NCBI GenBank assembly: GCA_019843655.1
Contig: JACDQD010000103.1
Location: 12,337,501-12,401,500 of the forward strand
DNA from: Lethocerus indicus
Taxonomy: Eukaryota > Arthropoda > Insecta > Hemiptera > Belostomatidae
Length of the DNA: 64,000 nt
Reading direction: 5' to 3'
The number at the start of each line of letters is the position of its first letter. Position 1 is the stretch's first letter. The notes under the pieces are model-generated. The model was not told the DNA's origin. It saw nothing but the letters and a program-made list of their open reading frames with translations, and ran no database searches. Shown here one piece after another: positions 50,405-61,240 of the stretch. The translations under genes and the position numbers were made by a program.

Positions 50405-53400
50405 TTAAAGACTGTTTGGCTTGCTTGAACTTTGTGATTGATCAAGTTGAAAATCGTTTTAGATAAATTATTCTTGTTTGCTACTGCGTAGCAAATAACA
50501 GGCAGAATAAGCCTCTTCTAAAAGTCATAAGAAGAGGAAGGAGATAATTGAAAGGAACAAATGTCTACAATATAACTAGGTTTTTCATTTTTGCTTCATT
50601 ACGATTTAGAGTTTGGACCGTTGGTTTTTTCCCCCATTGCAACAGTTAAGAGTGTTATCATTTCGAAAAGGAAATTTACGTTCGACCACCAATATTCAGG
50701 TAGTATTAAGCTAATTCCTATCACTTATGCAAATCTATCGATTGACTAAATAAGTTTCAAATAAACTGCCCAATTAATCTGATTTATTATCCTCTCTAAT
50801 TGAGGTAATCGGTTACTCCGTTTCATCGACGCTTCTGAATACATTATAGTGTATTTCAGGTTGGGAAACAGGAAAAAGGCTGTAGCATATTTGAACTTCG
50901 ACGATAATTTCATTTCTATCTTTTGCAAGGTCTAAAACAGTCGGGGGGTTAACAGGGAATGTCGGCAACGGCAACAACGGTCGGTGCCAGAACCTTGAGC
51001 TCTATTTACGCTATATTTTCAGATTTAACACAGCAATGGGGGACAGGAGGCAGGAATCGGGGAAAAGCATTAACGAATATTCAGACAAAAAATAAGCCCG
51101 ATATATTAACATTATAATATTAATCAGTTCGCGTAAATCATCAGAGCGAGGTTGCAAATTTTAGCCCGATGATGCATAGTGTTTAAAACGAGATCTCGGC
51201 ATGATAAATGCAGCTCACGTGACACGTGACACGTGACGGGGCCGGGCCGGCGAGGGGGTCATTATTAATGGATTTGGAGCCGGTACACGAATAAATAAAT
51301 TTTTTACGCTAAGTAAACGCACGAAACTCGGTCGGTGCACATTCTAAAAAAAAATTGTACGAAGCTCAATTATTTCTAAATGAGCACCGTTATTACATGC
51401 CGGTGTGAGGGAGAGACTTCGTCAGAACGCGATGCGCTCCACTAAACAGGAATTCCATCGTGGAACACTGGAGGTCAACCGATTGCTTCCACGAACAATG
51501 TTCCTTTATAGCGCCAAACTCCATACTTCCGTACAGTGATGGCACACTAATTAAATACCCACTTTGTTAATATTTCCGCATCGGATTACAGAAAAGCAAG
51601 AAACAATTTAAGATTGTATTTCAATCTGGGATTCGAGTGTACCCTCTGTCTGGGGAAATAGTATCCTAAATTTTTACAAAACAATTAGTAATTTTAACTA
51701 TTAGATGCCCAATTGAGCACACTATTATTAGGATCAATCATTAACTATAGATCATAAGATATACACAAATAACTGAGAAAAGGGCAGTGACTGGGGCAAA
51801 GACCAGTGTTCCGTACGCCAAATTTTTTCCTAGTAACACCACTTGTCCAACATTTGTACGTCCATCAAGTCAGTTGTCACTGTAGTAATTCGTTTATATT
51901 TATAGTTATATTTGTAACGGAAGCGGACGCAGATTTATGACAGAAGGTAAACAGTAAATGGCAGTAAGCAGCCGATGGGACAACGCCTTGTTCTTTGAGA
52001 TATGCCAAGGCTAAATATCCCACCTTTTTCCAGTACGAGATTTATCGATTTCGCCGCGAACGCGGTGCGATTTCCATACTGGTAATTTTAGATTCCCCAC
52101 AATTGTTATTGACATAATTGCCAAGTCCAGAATGCCGCCAAATGGGAACAGCACGAGAGGCGCCTGTATTCCTTCGAAGAGTTGAACGCCCGATTTTATA
52201 TTTTATCGGTAAAACGATATTTTTTAAGAAAAAATCACTCATATCAGAATTCCCAATCTTTGCACACCGCCAGATATAGGCCACTATGCATAATTTTTCA
52301 TATTTACTCACTCTCTGCTCTCATTAAACACAGAGCATTGCTATGAGGCCTGGGTCGTTGTTCACTAATAGACCAGGAATGTAAAAGATAAATTGAAAGC
52401 AGGATCTCATAAACTATGTCCTCCGAATAAAATTTTATAAGTAGCTATCTGAAAATCGGGGCAACAAATAGTTTTTACACCGCCACATGTGGGCTCAAAA
52501 GCGGGTTTACACCGTGCGGTATTTTCATCTATCCTTTATAGGGCCGACATTTCAAAATGTTTTTTAAAAAATTGGATTTTTCAAGTTTCTTTAATGGGAC
52601 AATATACCTAGTGACCCCTGCTGACCTAGTATAGGTAAAATCCGCGGTCATTTTTGAAATGTAAAAAATGTTCAACTAAACAACTACTAGGTCAATTACC
52701 ATTCGTATGCAACAGCGATGTCAATAACGTCCGTCATACATTTGAAATCAAAATAAATAATATAAATTAAAAATAAAATAATATAAATAATAAATAAATA
52801 TAAATCAACGTATATAAAGTGTATATCTCCGTCAGAATTGTATATCGCTGGAGTTCACTTAATAGAATCAGCCCCTGGACTGCCGAAAAAACAGTGCAAA
52901 ATCAATTGAGATTCCGTGGGTTATAATTTATTTCTCTCAGAGAGGTTGTGCTGCAGGGAAAATGCAGATTACAAAATGTCGGCCTGCACCGTTTATGAGG
53001 AGACCTGATGATTTACCGCCCGTTGGGACCGGAATGAATTCAGAATAAAAAGAAAACAAATATTCAACGATGAATAATGCCGGCTAATTTTTGAGAAAAT
53101 TGTAATTTATCGAAACATGGGAATGAGTCCGGCAGACCGTAAAAGCGGATGCCCGTTGAAATATTATTCAGAACTGCAGACTCTTCCAATCGGTTTTTCT
53201 TTTTCGGTGCGTTTACCTAATTTTACGTTAACTTCGCCCCACGAATTTCCTTTCATCTTTGGTAAAATATATTACATTCATAATTAGAGTAGATTTTGAA
53301 AAGGTTATTTCTAAATCCATTAGGTTTGTGAAGTGTTAATACTGCACTATATTGTAATTAGTTTGAGATATATATTTTAACATTAGCTCTGGTATTACAG

Positions 53401-53819
53401 TATTATTGGTGAGTTATGTTCACATGCATTGTTTAACGCAAAATTCTTTTACCTCGAAACAATATTTCGGCCCACACGGATTCTTTTTACGACGATTTCC
53501 CTTCATCTCTCTCTCGGCATACTTCTTTCGTATATTTTCCCGCACAAATGAGTTTCGTGCGGCAAAAACATAAATTTAAGAACAGAGGGCAACCGTGAGT
53601 CATTTGCGATACCCGCCCGTGACTCAGAGGCCCCCCCGAGACCTTGATTCGGGTCACATCTCCCCCGCACACTCATCCAACTTTTTCTGTCGTGTTCTGT
53701 GTGTGGGAGTTCTTGTGATATCACTGCTTAATTTTAATATCTCCTTAATATCAATCTTATCAACTGAATAAAGGACTAAAATTAAAAAATAAACATCAGT
53801 TAATTCTGAAATTGTCCAC
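50405..53819. other. Non-coding stretch
   Basis: It holds the CACGTG array listed separately and a strongly AT-rich tract at about 52740-52805. Open frames (89 codons or fewer) are unrecognised. No gene is seen. Confidence 0.5.
51215..51238. promoter_or_regulatory. Three CACGTG E-boxes in a 7-bp tandem array
   Basis: CACGTG occurs at 51216-51221, 51223-51228 and 51230-51235, separated by single A residues, giving a 7-bp period. CACGTG is the palindromic core bound by bHLH and bHLH-PAS/bZIP-type dimers (for example Myc/Max, USF and CLOCK/CYCLE). A GC-rich segment with GGCCGGGCCGGCG follows directly. It may be a regulatory site or a three-unit microsatellite of CACGTGA. The sequence alone cannot tell. 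Confidence 0.5.
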
Positions 53820-54155
53820 TTACTGCATTTGATTGGCCGTTGACGTTAATACAGTTTTAGTTGAACGACAAAATTGGTCGGTTTTAGAACTAATTGTTAG
53901 AGGCATAATATAAACGAGCAGGTGTTCTAATATACGCGACCCTTCGGAAGGGGTTGTCTGTCTCCAGGGGCACACCTGTGTGCCCTCCATGCTCTCCGGG
54001 CTCTCAAGTTTCTCGCATAACAAGAGACAGCTAACATCTACCACCTCCGCCTCCAGTGGTAGGCTGGAGGGTGCTAACACCGCATTTGGATCAACACCTG
54101 AGTCATCTTTGTTCTTTGATCTATATTTAGACCTCATGGGAACGTACCTAAACGA
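53820..54155 (-). CDS. Candidate coding exon, unrecognised
   Basis: A minus-strand frame is open for about 110 codons after CTGTTGCAG, a possible 3' splice site at 54156. It reads SFRYVPMRSKYRSKNKDDSG, then an acidic stretch with VVDVSCLLLCEKLESPESMEG. The first 70 residues have protein-like composition and the DNA there is clearly less AT-rich than its flanks. A weak donor CAG/GTGTGC follows MEGTQ. The pyrimidine tract before the acceptor is poor, no domain is recognised, and the plus strand is open for 74 codons. It could be an exon or an old transposon fragment. Confidence 0.25.
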   Translation of the reverse strand, partial: SFRYVPMRSKYRSKNKDDSGVDPNAVLAPSSLPLEAEVVDVSCLLLCEKLESPESMEGTQVCPWRQTTPSEGSRILEHLLVYIMPLTISSKTDQFCRSTKTVLTSTANQMQ

Positions 54156-54420
54156 CTGCAACAGGATCGGATGTCACCTTTTTAGCAGTTTCAAGCCTAT
54201 ATAAAGATGTTTTTATGGCTTCTGTAGGTTTTAATAACGTATACAACCGTGTTTTAGGTGTTTTCAATAAGAACATAATTGAAATTGAATTTGTGAACAA
54301 AACACAAAACAATTTACATGTAAATGAGGTAATTATACTAATTTATTTCAAAATATTTCCGTTGCGTTGGTTCATTTTTTTGAGTTCACTGTGAAATTTA
54401 ATTAAAATATCCCCGCTCTA

Positions 54421-54494
54421 CCCCCTGGGCGAGATGGCGAGCAGCCGAAACCGGTCTAACAAAAGACCTAACCAGCGAAAGGAGACGAAATCTA
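54421..54494 (+). repeat. Copy of the hammerhead-bearing repeat, 5' decayed
   Basis: GAGATGGCGAGC, AGCCGAAACCGGTC, TAACAAAAGACC, TAACCAGCGAAAGGAGAC and GAAATCTAT match the family. Stem II, GAAA, ACCGGT and GTC are intact, but CTGAAGA is replaced by GGCGAGA, and stem I is lost (TAAC instead of TAGC). The left module is not recognisable upstream. Confidence 0.88.
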
Positions 54495-55036
54495 TCATAC
54501 AGTTATTTATAAGAGATACTAACGGTGTCTAGGTCATGCAAAACAAATTGAAATTCTATATCTGAACATTACGAAATTTCTTTCAGAGCGATCCAAAATT
54601 TTCTGTTCCTCATTTTTAAGGTTTGGCGCTTGTGGTCGTTGATGCCACGAACAAGAAACTTCTCTACAGTGAAATCCTAGAAAATTCTGATTAATTTCTA
54701 CTATAATAATTTACAGTCATTCAAACGTCAGTAGCAACAGACGTTTAATTCTATAACTTTTGGACATCAAAATGTTAGTCGCCCGTCGTTGTTTATAATA
54801 CGGTGTTAATATTGTACAAAATGGATTCTGGACGGCGTTTCGGGCACTGGAGCCAAAAGCGGTGAGGCATTCTAAACCATGAACGGGGGATAAATAAGGC
54901 ACCATTTATTATCACAAGGTGTGGTTCGGAATCACATATGGCCAGGCAGTGCTGTTCTCATATTCAGTTGGGGGGAACAACGCGCGGGAGGTATTTTACG
55001 AGCGAAGTGCAACCCCCGTGTGCCTCAATTTGATCA

Positions 55037-55279
55037 TTGAGGCACGTAGACCGGGGGCCGGAAGGAAGTCTGGAACGACTTCTAGGTAGCCCCAGAGAGC
55101 CCAGGGCCCATATAGAGGCGTCCAGGCTGTGCACCATCATAAGTGTTATTGTCCTATATGTGGGCTGCATCTTCCATACCATCGACCACCTGCTGGGGAC
55201 ACACGCTGAATTATACTCAGCTCCGCTTTGCTCCCGGCTTGTCCCACCCAGTTGTACAGCAGAGAGTCACATTTCCTAA
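55037..55279 (+). pseudogene. Possible decayed LINE reverse-transcriptase fragment
   Basis: The frame contains RGPEGSLERLLGSPREPRA, then SRLCTIISVIVLYVGCIFHT. This is reminiscent of the region after the RT catalytic domain in R1/jockey-type LINEs, where a GP-x-RRRLL motif is followed by VV-x-SVLLYGA-x-W. The catalytic YxDD region is not found upstream, where a stop lies just before the frame, and the following residues do not continue the family pattern clearly. The DNA is GC-rich for the window. I recognise this from motif shape only. The opposite strand is also open for 72 codons. Confidence 0.25.
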
Positions 55280-57954
55280 AAAAGTTTTCCCTCTTAACTG
55301 AGACTGGTGCAATGGGCGATCACCGAGCCGTAGGCCTGTTCAGGCTTGCATTATGCATTCTGGCAACAGTTTAACTAACAGAGAAACTTCTCAAATTAGT
55401 TTGGCATGGAGTGCGCGCTCTGAGAGGTCGCCGAATAATTTCCGGGCTGAACTATTTTCATATTAACAATTATTTTATGACGGTATATGAAAGGGTTTGA
55501 AACATGCAGACTCTCTTGTAGATCGTGTGTTTCTTTTTCATAGTGAACACTATTCTGACTGTAAATAGTTGAAATTAGTGCGACCAGTTAAGATAGTAAC
55601 AATGTGCACACAAGTTGAACTAATTTAATGTTAAAAATATTTTTATTAACAGTTCGTTTAAAATGTAGTCTGACGTGCTCAGACTAGATCAATGTCCAAT
55701 TCATTCCGTTCATGTTTGGCCGGACAATGCAATGTTGCCAGAAACTTATCTCAGGCGGCGCTCCCTCTTACCTGAGCCAAAACTGCCCAATCGAGAATTA
55801 CACCCAACATTAGAAAAAGAAAACAAATCTCCAGTGAACACACTTTGATTGAACAATCAAACTGCAGTAGAAAGAGAAAAAACGGATTCAACCTCCGGCT
55901 CCGGAGTCGTTGAAAGAAAATTGTACACTGAAAAATGTGCGTGACTGGTAGCTGATTCCCCATCAGGTTTTATACCGAGAAAATAAAATACTTTCATCAG
56001 TCTTCATTAATTGCAACGTTAAATCGAGTTAAATAACGTTGAGAAAGAACTTTAAATTATAGGATCGTCTCGGAAGAAGTCACACTGAGAAAAGTATGCC
56101 TTCTTCAATCTTTTACAAAGTTGAAATTTGATTTAAAAGTACCAAACACATTTAAACTTTAAGCAGTATTCTACGAGTATTCTAGTAAAATAAAACGGTA
56201 CAATAACAATAATATTCCATTTGAACCACCAATTAGAAAACAAGATTAAAAGCGTATTATGGAAGAATTTAATTTAATCTCCTCTAAAACAATGTGGGAG
56301 ATTTTCTCATTTTCATCGATCTATTTCTAATTACAAAATATGAATCTGAGAATTTATTACCGACAATTCCTAATTGGCATATGCATTTTCAGTTATTTAA
56401 AAGATTGAAATACAGATCGCAGTATGCTCAATTTTCGTTAGCATGAGAAAAAGGTAAGAAAATAAAAAAAAGGTAAGTTTATACGTGGGGTTTCAGTAAG
56501 TAATGATGCCTGTTACTCCTTTCCGACCCAGCGAGAGTTACGACTGTTCCACAACCTGATTTATTGGTCATTGTTCTTCGTAATTCAGCCGGTTGCTTAT
56601 TTTGATCTGAGCTTCAGAACACAACAACCGGCGGCAAGGCTGACCCTAATACCACAGTAACTAACTAACTAATTTAAAAAAAACATTAAAAGATTCAAGT
56701 TTTGAAAATTGTGGATTATTTGCTCCCTGGTTAGACAATACCTTCGAAGCTTCCGTATTCATAAAATTTCTGAGTATTACAACAATACGATTCAAGTAAT
56801 GACAAATATTCCCGCCCGTTAAGCCGAACTCTGATCGTATATTAACAATTGTCTGCAGTATTTACATATTATATGCAAAAAGAGCAGGCCGAAATAAATA
56901 CGACTGTTATGTATAATATAAAAAACAAATAATGCGTACATCTATTGAAATAAATTGAGGACCAATGAGATTCCTGGCGGTAGGGACATTAAAATATTAG
57001 TTTTAAGTCCGAATCAACCCCTAGGTATGCCTTCGCCCATGAAACACCGATAAAAGGAAGAAATTATTTGCAACTTCCATTTAGAGCGTGCTGCAGTTAA
57101 TTCGCGCGAAACCAGAAATCCAATTTCATTCCCAATTAAAATCGTTATGTAAATTGAATTCGATTTATTTTTTTAATCCTCCCCGCACTTAGGGGCGGCG
57201 GCGAGCGCTGAACGCTTTCCTCATTCCTTTCCCGATGGCCGAGAACCACTTTCACACGTCTGTACGAAAACAGGAAGGAATCCGGACCATCCGATCCGGT
57301 TCGGACGAACCCACCGGGCCGCTATGCAGTTATGAGGGCCGGTCACAAATACCCCAATGAATAATCCATGAGGGGCATGCATTTTTATATACAATAAATT
57401 AACAAACAAGTCCTGTAATTAGGCGTCGATTCGCCGCCACGACGGAATCGCAACGGGGCGCCCGTGTGAAATATGAGACGCCCATTCTGAACAAGTGGAA
57501 TACGCGAAAAGAATTGTTATGCAACTTAGCGATTTCGCTAGTGTAGGGCACAGTGAGATACTACATTCAATAGTTGTCAACGTGGTTTCCTATGAAATGG
57601 AGGTATTTGGAATACGTTTTTGGAATATCACTATCAGCCATTTTCTATTTGACCGTTCCCGTCACAGTAATATCGCAGTTCAAATCCATTAGGAAATATA
57701 CAACTTCCGACTCAAATTTTTACCAATAATTCTCAGTACTTTATAAGAATTTCATATATTTTAAAACTACGTCTGGGGCTCAGGATGGAGTGCAACCCTT
57801 TCAAACGCTACTTTCCATGCCGCCCTCAAAAATATTGCGACTTTATTTATTACAGCACTTAAACAAGACAAGAGTTGGGATTTTACTACCTTTTAATAAC
57901 TTTTCACTGCTTGGAATTTTTCAACATTCTCCAACTCACTCGTAACAGCAATTA

Positions 57955-57981
57955 TTCTAATAATAATAATTATTATTAGAA
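57955..57981. repeat. AT-only near-palindrome (TAA/TTA)
   Basis: TTCTAATAATAAT and ATTATTATTAGAA are exact inverted arms around a single A. It is a palindrome made from triplet simple repeats, probably by slippage. Confidence 0.85.
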
Positions 57982-59154
57982 ATATTAATCGTATCAAAGT
58001 CTGGACAAAAGTAGTACTGAAACGAGGTTGCGTGTAGAGCCCTGGAAGCCCCGGTCATTTATCAACCGGGAGGGACATGTTCAGGAAATGTTCACGGGAG
58101 ACGCCATTGTCCGCTCTGGCTATTTTTCAACTCGGGATTACCTTTACAGCATTTTGCCTCCGCCAGCATACGACATATTTATAACGTATATATGTAGACT
58201 TTTGGAACGCAGTTATACAGAAAAACGTTGTTTAATCGGTTTTAATAAAAAAAAACCGAAGATAATGGGAAAAATATAAGAATGAATGCGGCGGACAGAG
58301 AAAGAATGCTGGAAGAAAAAGAAAATGAATTCCCTTTACAACGAATTGCATTCTGTAATTACACTCAGCCCCCAGCGGTGATTGGTATAGGAGTTTTATA
58401 ATTGTAGAAAATTGAAAATAATGGCGCCTAATAGATTTCTTCGTTTTTTTCTGCTGGCGATAGCTTCAAGAAAGATTGGTAAATTGATACGTCAAAATGA
58501 TTTTAACCATAATACAGACATTTAGTAGGTATTAACTGCAGAGTAAGGGTACAGTGGCAGTTCCGACTGGATGATTCTTCGCTTAATTCTACTTGATTAT
58601 AGTACTGTTTATGTTATAGCATAGGATCAACAAAGTGAGATATTTCCTTCATTAATGTTTAATTTAATCAACTATATTTTATGCCAATATAGTCTTATCC
58701 ATACGCGAATTGTCTCACCTATGTTAATAAAAAATATGAGGTAAAGTTATTTCCGCTCGCATATGTTGAAATATGATTTCAGCGAAGTGTGAAGGCGCCA
58801 CATCTGACCTAGATTGATGACTGATAACGGATGATGGATAGATGATGGATATGGTCGAGCCTGGGACACATTTCGCCCGCCCATGCTAATGCAATGGGGA
58901 AGCCCTGAGGACGATAAGCTTGTTTATTTAAACCAAACACGGAATTCAAACTCAAATACAGAAAATTACGAATGTTTGCTACTACGTGTGGTGTCAATAA
59001 TAACCATTTCAGTAATATAAATACTGTTACTGTCGTGGGACTATCTTAAAAATTATAATGTTCGGTAAATAACATCCATTGGGAAATAATAATTAATAAT
59101 TATTTTAATTAGTTTAACATACCTGTTTTGTGGTCTGCGAGGGGTTGGAATACC

Positions 59155-59174
59155 GTAGATTTCGTGTGTTTCTG
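59155..59174 (+). repeat. Left arm of 20-bp inverted repeat (mate 59411-59430)
   Basis: It is an exact reverse complement of 59411-59430. Together they bound the core-containing part of the copy. In the copy at 23.95 kb the same left arm is fused directly to an inverted core, so this arm and the tail derive from the same sequence. Confidence 0.92.
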
Positions 59175-59367
59175 TCTCCTCTCGCTGGCTTTGTGTTGAC
59201 ATCCCACCCCCCACCCCTCAACACAAAGAAGATAAACAACATCCCCCAAAAACACAATAACAAGACACGTATATATACACACGACAAACAGACAACCACC
59301 ACAGTGCAAGTGACAGTGAAGTGAGAATGCCCAAAAAACATCCAAAGTACCAAAAGTGACCAACACC

Positions 59368-59404
59368 GCTACTGAAGATGGCGAGCAGCCGAAACCGGTC
59401 TAGC
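59368..59404 (+). ncRNA. Hammerhead-type ribozyme core, all conserved bases present
   Basis: It is identical through the core to the 46275-46311 copy: GCTA (59368-59371), CTGAAGA (59372-59378), extra T (59379), GGC-GAGCA-GCC (59380-59390), GAAA (59391-59394), ACCGGT (59394-59399), C17 (59400) and TAGC (59401-59404). Cleavage is expected after 59400. That two copies 13 kb apart share an unmutated core while their flanks differ suggests recent spread or constraint on the core. The second half of the alternative GGTC/GACC hairpin is removed here by the tail deletion. Confidence 0.7.
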
Positions 59405-59430
59405 AAAAGACAGAAACACACGAAATCTAC

Positions 59431-61209
59431 AATTATTTTAATATTCATTGTTCATCTGGGAAAGAAGCTAATACGTCTTTTACTCATATTTTTACAAAAT
59501 GATCTGTTATTCCGGCATAATTTCGTCTTGATATGTCCCTATATTCATTTTCTGCCCAAGCAGGTGTCCTATTAAATGAAGGAAATATTACACAAATGTC
59601 CGTCTCTATTACTGCCTTTTCATATTTTACTTGTATAATAGTTTATTGTCCCGGGGTCGACAACCTGAATCGACTAACACGTGAAATGAATTTTAAGTAC
59701 TGAAGACAATTCACTGTCATTTTAAGACACAATTTTAATCTACGTCTAATGGATCTGAATTTTACTCAGACTATAACAAAATGCAGCCCAAAATAAATAA
59801 ATATATCTACGTCAGAGTTAATATTTAGAATTTTTGTAGTTCTTTTAATTTGAATCAGAAAATAAATTTTACTATAACATAAATCGTGAATATAAGGCTA
59901 GCATTTAGTAAAAATATTCTGTCAGTAATGAATAAATGCAATTTTTATGTTATTAAAGGAGAAGAAAGTGGTGTAACAACGAGTGTTCCAAATGGATTAT
60001 AAACGTTTATCATATTATTAAACGGTTCCGTTGTAAGAGTTATATAAATCAATATTAAATATTGAGAATTAAAATAAATCCAATATTTTTTGAACGTATA
60101 AATTTGGCCTCGAATATTTTGCGTTTTAGAAATTCAGAGCGTGGCCCTGTAATTTATTATTATTTTCCAACTATCTTATTGCATACCTTTAGTGGACAAG
60201 CTTCGTGCAGCGGCTAACGGCGCCGGTATCCAGAATTACAAATATATTGCAGTAATTAAGGTCAAATTACTTTATGTGTCGGCGAGATATAATAGTGCTA
60301 CTTTATTTATTATTCCGGGTTTTTTCCCTCGCACTCGGTCCGCCATATTTATTTCCCTTTCTTTCTCTACGGACAGTAGAACAACAAATAACTGATTGAA
60401 AGTGCAACCGAGAGTCACCCTGACTGTGAGTAATAGAGACGCCAACACGTCCCATAAAAATATATACTGATTTTCCTGGCGCTGGGGCACACCTGAAGAA
60501 TTAAACCTCCCATGTCTAATCTTGGTTGGTGCTTTCCTGGTCGGAGATGGAACGTGTACTTCGCCGCCGTTCGTATGTACCGTCCGTACGGTTCCTGTAC
60601 ACGATATGAAAGAATTAATATTGAAAAGCGAAGCAGCCCTTCGCACCTAGACATACAGAGAGTTTGTTATTCATCTCAGTCGGCCGTCCTTTCAAACCGA
60701 ATTGTTCAGTTACCCGAATGAACATGGTTAATGCTCAACTAGCTCTAGGTGCATCCGTTCGATCCATGTATTTTTACTCTATGGAACTCCTTCATATACA
60801 TTTCTTACTTAACACTTCCATGTTCTACTAATAAATGAGTACTAATATTCCTACAGAATGTTAGGTTGTAACCATATTTTCAAATAATCGCATATATACA
60901 GTAATAAAATTGAATTAAACTTAATGGCGCCAATTCATTGAAATGACATAAAATATTGATATTTTTTCGTGGTCCACAGCGACTGACACTGGACAAATTT
61001 TAACTTCAACAATGAGTTTCTCTATTTAAAAAAGTGAAAAAATAATGCGAAATATATATGTAAATATATTTTTTAATTTTAGCTAGATTTAGACCTTCCT
61101 ACTCGACATTTCATAATTAAAGAAATTTTCTAATGAACGAAATGTTCTATTAAAAACTACCTATTTTTTTACCGTACATTTCGTAGAACACAGTTTCGTA
61201 AGCTACCGA

Positions 61210-61240
<31 letters not shown>

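Larger units (their letters stand above)
54495..59107. other. Non-coding stretch
   Basis: It includes the LINE-like fragment and a simple-repeat palindrome listed separately. A CpG-rich block lies at about 57180-57480. Otherwise it is AT-rich unique sequence with no recognised gene. Confidence 0.45.
59108..59430 (+). repeat. Longest copy of the hammerhead-bearing repeat, with inverted tail
   Basis: The order is: left edge ATTAGTTTAACATACCTGTTT; GGTCTGCGAGG GGTTGGAATACCGTA; the tail in inverted orientation; a C-rich spacer; CCAAAAACACAATAACAAGA and a TATATA tract; CAGTGCAAGTGACAGTG; the ribozyme core; and the tail in direct orientation. The inverted tail GTAGATTTCGTGTGTTTCTG (59155-59174) is the exact complement of 59411-59430, so the whole copy can fold back. 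In the right tail about 19 bp (CCAAACCAGCGAG, AGGAGA) are missing between GA and CAG, a short-homology deletion. No protein-coding frame for mobility is present. Confidence 0.92.
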
